Source: Alienimonas chondri
Lineage (GTDB): Bacteria > Planctomycetota > Planctomycetia > Planctomycetales > Planctomycetaceae
Assembly: GCF_013036045.1 (NCBI RefSeq)
Contig: NZ_WTPX01000017.1
Span: forward strand, 1-53,895
Direction of reading: 5' to 3'
DNA length: 53,895 nt
Positions 30,606 to 40,498 of this stretch are shown one piece after another; the stretch's first letter is position 1, and each line of letters begins with the position of its first letter. The notes under the pieces were generated by a model, which worked only from the letters and a program-made list of their open reading frames with translations, was not told where the DNA came from and searched no databases. A program made the position numbers and the translations under genes.

Positions 30606-32054
30606 ATGAACCGCCCCCGATGGGAACTTGCCGTGCCGCTCCGACTCCTTGCCTGCGTCCTCTTGGCCTCCACGGCCCTCCTCACCGGCGGGGAGGCCTG
30701 CGACGCGGCGGAACAGCCGAACGTGCTGTTCCTGCTGACGGACGATCAGCGGGCGGACACGATTCACGCCCTCGGCAATCCGCACATCGTCACGCCGACG
30801 CTCGATGCGATCGCGAATCGCGGGTTCAATTTCTCGCGGTGCTACTGCCTCGGGGCGAACAGCGGAGCGGTCTGCTTTCCCAGCCGGAATATGATTCTCT
30901 CCGGGCGCCCCTACTTCCGCCATGAGGTGCAGAAGGGCAAACGCACCTACGCCGACCCGCAGAAGCCCAACTTCGCCGCGGCCCTGGGCGCCGCCGGTTA
31001 CGAGACCTACCACCACGGCAAGAAGGGCAACACCGCGGAGCTGCTGCATACACGCTTCGAACACAACAAATACCTCTCGAACGATCACGCCGTCCGCATG
31101 AGCGGCCAGCCCGGCAAGGAGATCGTCGACGAGGCGTTGGAGTTCCTGGAGGAGCGGGACGAAGCGCGACCGTGGGCGATGTATCTCGCGTTTGCCACGC
31201 CGCACGATCCGCGGGTCGCGGCGGAAGAGTTCCGCTCTCAATACGACCCGGCGGACCTGCCGATCCGGCCGAACTACCTGCCGTTGCACCCGTATCAGAT
31301 CGGCTCGGACCTCGGTCGCGACGAACTGCTCGCCCCCTTCCCCCGCACGCTGCCGGACACCCGGGCGCAAATCCACGATTACTACGCCGCGATCACCGGT
31401 CTCGACCATCACATCGGCCGGCTGATCGCAGACTTGGAATCTCGGGGCCAATTGGAGAACACGCTGATCGTGTTCAGCTCCGACCACGGCCTGTCGATGG
31501 GCAGCCACGGGCGGTTCGGGAAGCAGTCGCTGTACAGCGACGACATGCGGGCGCCGCTGATCGTCGCGGGGCCGGGCGTGCCGCACGGGGAGAGCGACAC
31601 GCTCGTCTATCTGCACGACATCTACCCCACGATCTGCGACATGCTGAAGATCCACCCCGCCGGCGGTACGACCGTGCCCGCGAAGCTGCACGGCCAGAGC
31701 TTTCAGTGGGCGCTGGCCGGCGGCCAAGGCGGTCGGACCGAGTTGTTCGGCTCCTATCTGGAGGACCAGCGAAGCGTGATGGACGATCGTTGGAAGCTGC
31801 TGCGGTTCCCGAAGATCGGCGTCACTCGTCTCTACGACCTGCAGGCCGATCCGGGCGAGATCCTCGATCTCGCTTCCGATCCGGCCCAGAGCGATCGGAT
31901 CGAACGGATGAACGCCCGCCTCAAAGCCCTGCAGCAAGAGGTCGGCGACACGCTGGACCTCGACGCGCCGCCGTCGAGCGACGACCCGACGTTCACCCCG
32001 CCGGACGCGGCAAGGCTGGACGAGCTGCGACGCCCGTGGAAGGGACGCAGTTGA
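30606..32054 (+). CDS. Secreted sulfatase with CFPSR motif
   Basis: A 482-residue arylsulfatase-family enzyme with a signal peptide at about residues 10-35. Visible are NVLFLLTDDQRADTIHALGN (metal Asp46, Asp47), the formylglycine motif Cys90-FPSR in SGAVCFPSRNMILSG, VFSSDHGLSMGSHGRFGKQS with metal and catalytic residues, and the C-terminal LYDLQADPGEILDLA. It resembles choline- or iduronate-sulfatase-like members, but the substrate is not settled. The ATG at 30606 gives a normal signal peptide, and the open frame before it is Arg-rich. It is divergent from the SGNH/heme/sulfatase operon by 50 bases, so both units probably share regulation. Element B copy 2 follows 28 bases after its stop. Confidence 0.9.
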   Translation: MNRPRWELAVPLRLLACVLLASTALLTGGEACDAAEQPNVLFLLTDDQRADTIHALGNPHIVTPTLDAIANRGFNFSRCYCLGANSGAVCFPSRNMILSGRPYFRHEVQKGKRTYADPQKPNFAAALGAAGYETYHHGKKGNTAELLHTRFEHNKYLSNDHAVRMSGQPGKEIVDEALEFLEERDEARPWAMYLAFATPHDPRVAAEEFRSQYDPADLPIRPNYLPLHPYQIGSDLGRDELLAPFPRTLPDTRAQIHDYYAAITGLDHHIGRLIADLESRGQLENTLIVFSSDHGLSMGSHGRFGKQSLYSDDMRAPLIVAGPGVPHGESDTLVYLHDIYPTICDMLKIHPAGGTTVPAKLHGQSFQWALAGGQGGRTELFGSYLEDQRSVMDDRWKLLRFPKIGVTRLYDLQADPGEILDLASDPAQSDRIERMNARLKALQQEVGDTLDLDAPPSSDDPTFTPPDAARLDELRRPWKGRS

Positions 32055-32082
32055 GGCTGGCCTGGCCAATGCCCCACGGCAT

Positions 32083-32157
32083 GGCAGCCCGAGGCGCAAG
32101 CCGAGGGGAACCAACGTCTGCAATTCTCACTGGCCTCGGCTTGCGTCTCGGGCTGCC
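32083..32157. repeat. Inverted repeat element B, copy 2, after sulfatase gene
   Basis: A 24-base arm at 32083-32106 (ggcagcccgaggcgcaagcc, then gagg) pairs with 32134-32157 with one mismatch, across 27 bases. It fills most of the gap between the convergent sulfatase and nadB genes. The arms match copy 1 at 29718 almost exactly, and the spacer sequences differ. Confidence 0.85.
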
Positions 32158-32165
32158 GGCGCCGC

Positions 32166-33827
32166 TCACCGCCCGCCGCTGCGTCGCACCGTGACGTGTT
32201 CGCCGGCGCCGGGGTTCGTGTCCGGGTAGTCGCTGCGGAAGTGGGTGCCGCGGCTCTCCTCGCGGGCGGCGGCGGCGGCGGCCATCAGACGGGCGGTCAG
32301 CAGCATGTTCTGCAACTCCCACCCAGCCGGTTCGGAGAACTCCTGCGTGCCGGCGAACCGCGCCCAGAAGTCCACCTGCCGGTCCGCCTCCCGCAGTCCC
32401 GAGGCGTCGCGGGTGATGCCGACGCGGCGGGTCATCAGGCTCGCCAGGGAGCGCCGCAGGTCGTCGACGTCCAGCGGTTCCTTCTGCGGATCGGACCGAT
32501 CGGCATCGACGGTGCGGGCGCAGAACTCGTCGCCGCGTCCGCTGGCCGATTGGCCCGCGGCTTCGCCGGCCCGTTTGCCGAACACCAGACCCTCCAGCAG
32601 CGAGTTGCTCGCCAAGCGGTTCGCCCCGTGTAGGCCGCTGCTGGTCGATTCGCCGGCGCTCCACAGGCCCGGCAGCGTCGTGGCGCCGTGCTCGTCGGTG
32701 GTGACCCCGCCGATCATGTAGTGGGCGCCGGGCCGCACCGGGATGCGGTCCTTGGAGATATCGATCCCGAACCGCTCGCAGGTCTGGCCGATGTTCGGGA
32801 ACCGCTCCGCGACCATGGCCGGGTCGAGGTGCGCCAGCGACAGGTACACGCAGGGATGGCCGGACTTCTCCATCACGTCGGTGATCGCCCGGCTGACTTC
32901 GTCCCGCGGGGCCAGTTCCATCGCATCGCTGTAGTCGCCCATGAACCGGCGACCGTCGGCGTCGAGCAGGTGAGCGCCCTCCCCGCGGACCGCTTCAGAG
33001 ATGAGGTGACGGGCGCCGCCGGCGATGTAGAGGACCGTCGGGTGGAATTGCATGAACTCCATATCCCGCAGCTCGGCGCCGGCTCGGAAGGCCGCCGCGT
33101 GCCCGTCCCCGGTGGCGAGGTCCGGGTTGGTCGTTTCGCGGAACAGGCGCCCGCACCCGCCGGTGCACAGCACGGTGCTCTTCGCCCAGACGAACGTCTT
33201 GCCGTGCGTGGGACTCCAGACCAACGCCCCCGCACAGCGGGCGTCCTTCCCCTCCCCCACCGTGAGGAGGTCGAGCAGGAAGGTTTGCTCCCACAACTGC
33301 ACGTTCTCGACGGACCGCACCCGCTGCCGCATCGCCCGCATTACCTCCCACCCGGTCGCATCGCCGAGGGCGTGCACGATCCGGCGATGACTGTGCCCGC
33401 CCTCGCGGGTCAGGGCGAGTTTCGAGACGCCCGCGGCGTCCGCCACGCGGTCGAAGTCCGCGCCGTACTCGACCAGTTCTTCGATCCGCTCCGGCGCCTC
33501 CCGGACCACCAGTTCGACCACATCCGGGTGACACAATCCCTTGCCGGCCGCGATCGTATCGGCGGCGTGATGAGCGAAGTTGTCCTCCGGATCGAGCACG
33601 CCCGCGATCCCGCCCTGGGCATAGGCACTGTTCGATTCCCGCAGGGCGTTCTTGGAGATCACGACCGTCTCCAGCGACGGATCCACCGCCCGGGCGGCGA
33701 GCGCCGCCCGAATGCCGGCGATGCCCGCGCCGAGGATCAGCACGTCCGTGAACATGTGCGGCACCCGCTTGGGGTGAAACCGCACCAGATGCCGCGGACT
33801 GGCGAGCGAAAGTTCAGCGAGCGGCAT
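32166..33827 (-). CDS. nadB: L-aspartate oxidase
   Basis: A 553-residue cytoplasmic flavoprotein that oxidises aspartate to iminoaspartate, the first step of de novo NAD synthesis. The FAD motif is VLILGAGIAGIRAAL near residue 29. Substrate and active-site segments include SNSAYAQGGIAGVLDPEDN, LTREGGHSHRRIVHA, MEFMQFHPTVLY, RPGAHYMIGGV and STSSGLHGANRLASNSLLEG, all typical of NadB rather than succinate dehydrogenase. The C-terminal helical domain is complete. The start could be 33827 or the ATG at 33755 (MFTDVLILG), which lies directly before the FAD motif. nadA and nadC are not in the window. Confidence 0.93.
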   Translation of the reverse strand: MPLAELSLASPRHLVRFHPKRVPHMFTDVLILGAGIAGIRAALAARAVDPSLETVVISKNALRESNSAYAQGGIAGVLDPEDNFAHHAADTIAAGKGLCHPDVVELVVREAPERIEELVEYGADFDRVADAAGVSKLALTREGGHSHRRIVHALGDATGWEVMRAMRQRVRSVENVQLWEQTFLLDLLTVGEGKDARCAGALVWSPTHGKTFVWAKSTVLCTGGCGRLFRETTNPDLATGDGHAAAFRAGAELRDMEFMQFHPTVLYIAGGARHLISEAVRGEGAHLLDADGRRFMGDYSDAMELAPRDEVSRAITDVMEKSGHPCVYLSLAHLDPAMVAERFPNIGQTCERFGIDISKDRIPVRPGAHYMIGGVTTDEHGATTLPGLWSAGESTSSGLHGANRLASNSLLEGLVFGKRAGEAAGQSASGRGDEFCARTVDADRSDPQKEPLDVDDLRRSLASLMTRRVGITRDASGLREADRQVDFWARFAGTQEFSEPAGWELQNMLLTARLMAAAAAAREESRGTHFRSDYPDTNPGAGEHVTVRRSGGR

Positions 33828-33887
33828 CGGAACAGGGCGAGAGGCAGGGGGCGAAGGGCAGAAGACGACGCCCCGCGTGTCGCCATT

Positions 33888-34556
33888 CTAGCGGCCGGCG
33901 TCTGGATTCCCGCTGCCGCGCGTGAGCAGGCCAGAGACTGATGAGACCGCAACGTCCAGCGCGCGTTTGCCTCGTTCGGCGAGAACCGACGGTTCGTCTC
34001 CCAATCTCGTCGGCGGGCCGGCATCCCGGACTCGGTTCATCGCGTCGACGAATCGCGGCGAGACGTGCTGGAGCCGCACGCCGGCCCGATTCGCCGCGGA
34101 GGCATCGATGCAGGACGCTCCGGTCGCCAAACCCGCCAGCGCCGCCAGCGAGCCGGCGCCGAACGACGTTCCGAGGATCGCCCACACGACGGCCGCCCCC
34201 TCGGCTCCAAACCACCCCGCCCCCAGCCAGCCGAGGCCGGCGCCTGCCAGCCCGCAGAGCAGCGACCACAGCAACGCGCGGTGATACGGTCGTGCCCAAT
34301 GGTTCGCGTGGCGCTCGCAGAACGGGCAACTGATTCTCGTCTCGCGCCGGAACAGGCCGACCGCCGCCCCGCCGACGATCAGCCCCGGCAGCAGACCGAT
34401 GAACAGTTCCGCGAGCGCCGAAAACGGCTCCAGCCAGAACGGCGTGACGCCGAACGTCCGGTTGACCCGGACGGGAGCGTCCTCGCCGCACTCCATGCAG
34501 ACCGGGGGGAGAGCGTCGGCCTCGATCTCGGTGCGAGTGAGCGTAATCCAGTCCAT
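33888..34556 (-). CDS. Membrane protein with CxxC pairs, unknown function
   Basis: A 222-residue protein of unrecognised family. An N-terminal CMEC pair (Cys20, Cys23 in PPVCMECGEDAP) and a CPFC pair (ISCPFCERHAN, near residue 77) could bind one metal. Hydrophobic segments lie at about 48-68 (SALAELFIGLLPGLIVGGAAVG) and about 93-140 (ALLWSLLCGLAGAGLGWLGA and the following stretch). A soluble C-terminal region of 75 residues follows. The ATG at 34556 was chosen because it directly precedes the Trp/Thr-rich N-terminus. The gene is divergent from the next one, another Cys-pair protein, across 88 bases, which suggests related roles. Confidence 0.65.
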   Translation of the reverse strand: MDWITLTRTEIEADALPPVCMECGEDAPVRVNRTFGVTPFWLEPFSALAELFIGLLPGLIVGGAAVGLFRRETRISCPFCERHANHWARPYHRALLWSLLCGLAGAGLGWLGAGWFGAEGAAVVWAILGTSFGAGSLAALAGLATGASCIDASAANRAGVRLQHVSPRFVDAMNRVRDAGPPTRLGDEPSVLAERGKRALDVAVSSVSGLLTRGSGNPDAGR

Positions 34557-34644
34557 TGAGCGGCGGCGGAGTGAGCGGGGACTCCGAGGCAACGATTCGC
34601 CGCCGGGAGCGGATCAGCAGGTATCGACGAAGGTCGGCAAGAAT

Positions 34645-35361
34645 ATGCTACTCCCGTCCTCCGTTCGCATCGCCCTTTCGCCGGCCACCGTGTCTTGGCT
34701 GCTCTGTCCGCACTGCTTCACCTGGGTGCGGCTCGGCGGTGGGTACTGTCCACGGTGCGCGGGGCGGGTCGATCCGTCGGCGGAGGATCCGACGCTTGAG
34801 GAACTGGCCGTCCGTCTCGGTCGCGCGACCGGCTGCCTCGGCGAAGTGCGAGTCGCGCGGTCTGGGTTCTCGCAGAAGGGATTGCCGGACCGCGGGCTGT
34901 GGGTCACCACGGATCGCGGGCTGTTCTTCCTGCCGCATCGCCCGGAGGTGGCGATCGAACCGAGCGAACCGCCGTCGCTAAGCGTCGCCGCGGCCTGGTG
35001 GGCGGCGGGGCTGACGGTCGGCCCGCTGGCGCTGGTCGTGCCGACGGCCCGCTTCCTGGGGTTCGGCGCCGGGTGGGGCGGCGGAGATCGACGGATCGTG
35101 TTTGAACCCCGCCCCGTCGACGCGGGCGAATCAGCGGCGCTGGCCGAGCATCTGATGGCCGATCCGGGCGCCTTCTTCCTCGCTCGGGAGGCGGTCCGCG
35201 TGATTCGTCGCAGCGGACCCTGGCCCGTGAAAGGCTGGACGATCGAGTGCGACGGCCGCCCGCCGGTGCGGTTCGCGGCGCTCTCCGACCCGGCCGGCGT
35301 GCAGTCGGCGTTGCGGGGCTTAGGCCGCACCGACCTGTGGCACGGGGCAATCGTGTGTTAG
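34645..35361 (+). CDS. Zinc-ribbon protein with hydrophobic segment, unknown function
   Basis: A 238-residue protein. The N-terminal zinc ribbon has Cys21, Cys24, Cys35 and Cys38 (LCPHCFTWVRLGGGYCPRC). The middle contains GLWVTTDRGLFFLPHRPEV and one hydrophobic stretch at about 114-137 (AAAWWAAGLTVGPLALVVPT). The C-terminal part resembles a compact beta-rich domain (VIRRSGPWPVKGWTIECDG). The pattern of a display or transport-type zinc ribbon followed by a PH-like domain is suggestive only. The ATG at 34645 has no strong ribosome binding site. It is divergent from the 33888-34556 gene. Its end is 29 bases from the convergent NtrC-type gene. Confidence 0.62.
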   Translation: MLLPSSVRIALSPATVSWLLCPHCFTWVRLGGGYCPRCAGRVDPSAEDPTLEELAVRLGRATGCLGEVRVARSGFSQKGLPDRGLWVTTDRGLFFLPHRPEVAIEPSEPPSLSVAAAWWAAGLTVGPLALVVPTARFLGFGAGWGGGDRRIVFEPRPVDAGESAALAEHLMADPGAFFLAREAVRVIRRSGPWPVKGWTIECDGRPPVRFAALSDPAGVQSALRGLGRTDLWHGAIVC

Positions 35362-35390
35362 CCGCTCACAAGCGTGTCGTCTGAGAATGC

Positions 35391-36884
<1,494 letters not shown>

Positions 36885-37029
36885 ACCCGCAACAGCGGTC
36901 GCCCGACTGCCTGATTGGTCGCCGTGCGGCCAGTAAAATCCGATTCCCGGTTTCCCCCGACCTGGCCGGCGGGCGATTCACCGCCGGAGCGCCGGTTTGC
37001 CTCACCCAGACGGCCCCCAAGAGACATTC

Positions 37030-37860
37030 ATGGCCGCCATAAAGCGGCGTTCGGTGCAGAACTGTGGCCTACGCAGCGGTTTCCCCTATGATGCAAAACG
37101 GGCCGGCCCCGCCGGGAGCCGCAATCGTTCCACAGATCTTCAACACCTCACGCGCGTGGGCGTCTCCAGCATTTCATCCGAGGGGCCGGCAAACGGTCTG
37201 TCACGCCTTTATATCGCCGACGATCATCCCGTCGTTCGAGACGGCTATGCGATGCTGATCCGGCGCGAGCCGGACATGGAGGTCGTGGGCGAGTCCGGCG
37301 AGGGGGCGGAGATTCTCCGCCAAATCGATTCGTTGCGGCCGGACCTGTGCCTGCTCGATCTGTCGCTGAAGAGCGGGAACGGGCTGGAACTTTGCAAGCA
37401 GATCCGCAGTCGCTTCCCGCACGTCAAGGTGCTGGTCGTCTCGATGCACGACGAGACGCTCTATGCGGAGCGGGTGCTGCGGAGCGGCGCCGGCGGGTAC
37501 ATCTCCAAGGCGGAGGCGACGCACAAGCTGATCTCCGCGGTCCGTCAGGTGCTCTCCGGGGAAGTTTATCTCTCTCAGCGGATGCGGGAACGCACCGTGG
37601 CCCGCTCCGCCGGCGATCTCGCCGCGGAGGGATCGCTGCTCGACAAGCTCTCCGATCGCGAATTGGAAGTGTTCGAGCAGATCGGCCAAGGCCGCACCAC
37701 GCGCGAGATCGCGGAGAAGCTCAACCTCTCGCCCAAGACGATCGAAAGCTACCGGGAGAACCTGAAGGCGAAGCTGAACCTCGCCAACAGTACCGAGCTC
37801 ACCCGTCACGCCGTGCACTGGGTACTCGAACGGACCAAGGGCGGCGGGACGACCGACTGA
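37030..37860 (+). CDS. LuxR/NarL-type response regulator
   Basis: A 276-residue two-domain regulator (from 37030). The receiver begins RLYIADDHPVVRDGYAMLI, with the phospho-acceptor Asp in LCLLDLSLKSG and the conserved Lys in GYISKAEAT. The C-terminal helix-turn-helix reads LSDRELEVFEQIGQGRTTRE and LNLSPKTIESYRENLKAKLN, typical of LuxR/NarL. The start is uncertain. The ATG at 37030 has aagaga upstream but adds about 60 disordered residues, while a GTG at 37156 would begin 16 residues before the receiver. No partner kinase is adjacent. It is divergent from the NtrC-type gene by 145 bases, and element E follows 31 bases after its stop. Confidence 0.88.
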   Translation: MAAIKRRSVQNCGLRSGFPYDAKRAGPAGSRNRSTDLQHLTRVGVSSISSEGPANGLSRLYIADDHPVVRDGYAMLIRREPDMEVVGESGEGAEILRQIDSLRPDLCLLDLSLKSGNGLELCKQIRSRFPHVKVLVVSMHDETLYAERVLRSGAGGYISKAEATHKLISAVRQVLSGEVYLSQRMRERTVARSAGDLAAEGSLLDKLSDRELEVFEQIGQGRTTREIAEKLNLSPKTIESYRENLKAKLNLANSTELTRHAVHWVLERTKGGGTTD

Positions 37861-37891
37861 CCGGCGGCCGGGGGAATGCTTCGTCGTTCGT

Positions 37892-37958
37892 ACCAACCCG
37901 ACGCGTCAGCGAGGGAAACCGGATCGGCATGCGTCCCTCGCTGACGCGTCGGGTTGGT
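37892..37958. repeat. Inverted repeat element E after the LuxR-type gene
   Basis: The 25-base arm accaacccgacgcgtcagcg (37892-37911, continuing gaggga to 37916) is exactly inverted at 37934-37958 with a 17-base spacer. It lies between convergent genes. I recognise CCAACCCGACGCGTCAGCGAG-like repeats as common in planctomycete genomes. The core CGTCAG with neighbouring GAGGGA/GGGA links it loosely to elements D and F. A bidirectional terminator role would fit its position. Confidence 0.85.
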
Positions 37959-38007
37959 GGTCGTGATTGGTCGATTGGTCGAATCGTGTTTCGGCCTGAC
38001 CGACGTC

Positions 38008-38673
38008 TCACAGGGTAAAATAGAACGTGGCGAGCATCAGCAGCCACGACACGTCCAGGAACGTCCAGTAGCGGGACGTGAGCAGCAGCCCGGCGTGGTA
38101 CTCGTGGTCATAGCGCCCGGCGAACGTCCGGGCCGCGGCGAGAAACAGCACGAGCAGTCCGCCGAGGAAGTGGAACCCGTGCAGCGCGACGAGAATCGCG
38201 ACCAGTCCCGCCATCGACAGGGCCACTTTCGCGTCGGGATCGAGATACGTGCCCCCGCCGGGCGCCTCGACGCGCGGGCGTTCGGCCGGATGCCAGTCCT
38301 CCAGTAGCTGGCTGACTCCGATCGCCTGCCCCGCTCCGAAAGCGAGGCCGCACACGACCGCCGCCGCCGTGAGTCGCCGCGCCGTGCGCTGTCGTTCCCG
38401 TCGAATCGCCCGGACAGCCCACCGCAGGCAGCCCCCGCCGACCAGAACGGCGACCGTGCTGAACCAGAAGGCCGGAGGAACCGCCTCCGCGGGCGGTTGC
38501 GACGCGCGGCCCAGCGCCGCGAACAGATAGAGAATCAGCACCGAGAGGAACGTGAACCCCAGGTAGCCGAACAGCAGGACGTTCAGCCCCATCCGCGTCC
38601 GCCGTTGGGCGGGACCGGACGTGGGCACGAAGCTCCAGTCCTTCCACCGCAGGCCGGCGAAGCGATCGGTCAC
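38008..38673 (-). CDS. Second cytochrome c oxidase subunit III-like membrane protein
   Basis: A 221-residue protein with about five membrane segments. Near the C-terminus, ALHGFHFLGGLLVLFLAA and GLLLTSRYWTFLDVSWLLML match the heme-copper oxidase subunit III family (the His-rich helix and the YWTFLDVSW helix). An N-terminal WKDWSF and an arginine-rich loop are unusual, and overall similarity to subunit III is partial. The frame continues to a GTG at 38733. The GTG at 38673 (then TDRFAGLRWKD) was chosen but lacks a clear ribosome binding site. It is the last gene of the respiratory cluster, after subunit IV. A role in assembly or as an alternative subunit is inferred. Confidence 0.72.
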   Translation of the reverse strand: MTDRFAGLRWKDWSFVPTSGPAQRRTRMGLNVLLFGYLGFTFLSVLILYLFAALGRASQPPAEAVPPAFWFSTVAVLVGGGCLRWAVRAIRRERQRTARRLTAAAVVCGLAFGAGQAIGVSQLLEDWHPAERPRVEAPGGGTYLDPDAKVALSMAGLVAILVALHGFHFLGGLLVLFLAAARTFAGRYDHEYHAGLLLTSRYWTFLDVSWLLMLATFYFTL

Positions 38674-38778
38674 GGGAGGGAACCGAGGGGGATGGGGACG
38701 GAATAGAAACCGCCGACCGGCTGAGCGTTTCACCCGTCCGCGACGCCTCTCAAGCGCGGGCGTCGAACTCGACGCCGA

Positions 38779-39177
38779 TCAGTCGCCCGCCGCTTCCGAA
38801 GCCTGATTCGCCCGCCACTCATCCACGTCGCCGCGATAGCTCTGCGTATCGAGGATCGACAGGCCGATGAACAGCCCCACGAAGATCAGGCTGAACAACA
38901 GAATCGCGGCGTTCAGCGGGTTGTCGTACTTCAAGTGCATGAAGAACGTCGCCACCAGCACCGCCTTCACCGTGGCGATCGACATCGCCACCAGGACTTC
39001 GTAGTTGCCCAGTTCGAATGACGCGAAATAGACCGTCGCCGCGGTCAGCGCCAACAAGGCGCTGAAGACCGCGATCAACATCCACTTCGGCATCACGTGG
39101 GCGATCGGGTTGTGATCGTGCCCGTGGCCGGTCACCAGGTGCGGGTCCAGCGGTGAGGGTTCGGCGTGGGAGGCCAT
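38779..39177 (-). CDS. Cytochrome c oxidase subunit IV (prokaryotic type)
   Basis: A 132-residue integral membrane protein with three membrane segments at about 31-52, 60-82 (VLVAMSIATVKAVLVATFFM) and 89-109. The phrase ATFFMHLKYDNPLN is the family signature of the bacterial CtaF/CoxD-type subunit. A His-rich N-terminus (TGHGHDHNPIAHVMPKW) precedes the first segment. It lies 67 bases after subunit III in the cluster order. It supports assembly or stability of the oxidase and carries no redox centre. Confidence 0.9.
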   Translation of the reverse strand: MASHAEPSPLDPHLVTGHGHDHNPIAHVMPKWMLIAVFSALLALTAATVYFASFELGNYEVLVAMSIATVKAVLVATFFMHLKYDNPLNAAILLFSLIFVGLFIGLSILDTQSYRGDVDEWRANQASEAAGD

Positions 39178-39244
39178 CAGAGGGCGGAGAGACGCGGAGT
39201 ACGGGCGGGCGAAACGAACGCGGGCGGAAAAAAGGGGCCGCCGA

Positions 39245-40393
39245 TCAGCCGATCAGGTACAGGAGCGGGAACAGGTAGATCCACACCAGGTCGACGAGGT
39301 GCCAATACAGGCCGACGAAGTCGACCGGGCCGAAATAGTCCGGGGTGAAGTCGCCGCGATACGCGCGAATCATCAGCCACGTCAGCACGACCATCCCGGC
39401 GAGGATGTGCACCGCGTGCAGGCCGGTCATCACGTAATAGATGCTGAAGAACTGCCCGATGCCGTCCGGCGGGATCTCCACGTCGGACTCCGCCTCGAGC
39501 ATTTCATGGGCGGTCTCCACGTGGCCGTCGTGGGCCTCGCCATCGTGATGTTCCCCCCCGGCGTGGTCGCCGTGCATCTCGTGGGCAAGGAGCATTGAAC
39601 CCTCCGCCCCGACCAGCATGCCGATCGCACACAACACCCCCGCGGCCAGACCCACCATCCAGCCGTTCGCCTTCAGCTTCCAACACAGTCCCGCCCCGAC
39701 CATCAGCACGAGGGCGACGATCGCACAGCCGACGCTGATCTTGCCCAAGGTGACGTCCGTCGCCTCGAGCGCGGCGGACTCCCGTTCGGCAAAGGTGAGG
39801 GACGACGCTTCCGCTTCCGCGACCTGATCGGTCACGTCCACCAGCGGCGTGTCGTAGCGGGTGCCGCCCATGACCGGCTCCTCCGTGGCCCCAGCCCACA
39901 GGATGTGCAGGTGAGCCTTCTCCGTGTACTCAAAGCTCTTCACGCCGAGGAACAACGCCGCGCAGAACAGCGTCGCGGCGATGCAACCCGTCAGGCCGAT
40001 CCGCTGGCCCAACATCGCGCAACGCACGCCCCAGGCCATCGTCAGGCTGCTGAACAGCAGGACGGCGGTGTTGAAGGCGCCGTGCGGCACGCTCAGGAAG
40101 CGGTCCGCGTACTCCCAAACCTCCGGGTGCAGCGACCGATAAACGGCGTACAGGCAGAACAGGCCGCTGAAGAACAGCACTTCCTGCGCGAGAAACAGCC
40201 ACATGCCGAGCTTGCCGGCGTCGAACTGCTGCCGCCAGCTCTCGAAATGGTGCGCGTGCCCGTGGGGCGAATGCGGATCATGAACGTGCGCATGTTCTCC
40301 GTGCCCGTCGGCATCCCCGTGCTCGGAGTGGTGCGAACGATCGGGGTCCAAACCGGACTCGCCGGTCGGCGGGGCGGGGGCGGCGGCGCTCAT
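39245..40393 (-). CDS. ctaE: Cytochrome c oxidase subunit III, unusually long
   Basis: A 382-residue integral membrane protein. The conserved parts are WLFLAQEVLFFSGLFCLYAV near residue 65, LLFSSLTMAWGVRCA, LFLGVKSFEYTEK and the C-terminal VMTGLHAVHILAGM followed by LYWHLVDLVWIYLFPLLYLI. Between KSFEY and the final helices there is an insertion of roughly 120-130 residues with two extra hydrophobic segments and a His/Glu-rich stretch (EMHGDHAGGEHHDGEAHDGH). The N-terminus is also His-rich (HHSEHGDADGHGEHAHVHD). Bacterial subunit III is normally about 200-270 residues. The ATG at 40393 was chosen over an upstream frame that would add Arg/Pro-rich residues. The His clusters might bind metal. 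The last cluster sits between two membrane spans. Confidence 0.92.
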   Translation of the reverse strand: MSAAAPAPPTGESGLDPDRSHHSEHGDADGHGEHAHVHDPHSPHGHAHHFESWRQQFDAGKLGMWLFLAQEVLFFSGLFCLYAVYRSLHPEVWEYADRFLSVPHGAFNTAVLLFSSLTMAWGVRCAMLGQRIGLTGCIAATLFCAALFLGVKSFEYTEKAHLHILWAGATEEPVMGGTRYDTPLVDVTDQVAEAEASSLTFAERESAALEATDVTLGKISVGCAIVALVLMVGAGLCWKLKANGWMVGLAAGVLCAIGMLVGAEGSMLLAHEMHGDHAGGEHHDGEAHDGHVETAHEMLEAESDVEIPPDGIGQFFSIYYVMTGLHAVHILAGMVVLTWLMIRAYRGDFTPDYFGPVDFVGLYWHLVDLVWIYLFPLLYLIG

Positions 40394-40411
40394 GGGTCGG
40401 ATCATAGAGAA

Positions 40412-40444
40412 CCGGCCCGGTCGCGGAAGCCGCGACCGGGCCGG
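40412..40444 (-). terminator. Strong hairpin between coxA and coxC
   Basis: A 15-base arm at 40412-40426 (ccggcccggtcgcgg) pairs perfectly with 40430-40444 across the loop aag. It is in the 105-base gap after the coxA stop on the minus strand. No T-run follows. It may be an internal attenuator or mRNA-stabilising hairpin that tunes subunit ratios rather than a full terminator, since coxC and subunit IV belong to the same functional unit. Confidence 0.6.
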
Positions 40445-40498
40445 AAAGGGCGTCACCCCGCCGCACCTGCGGCGAGGGCTTTAAGAATCGTCACAGAC

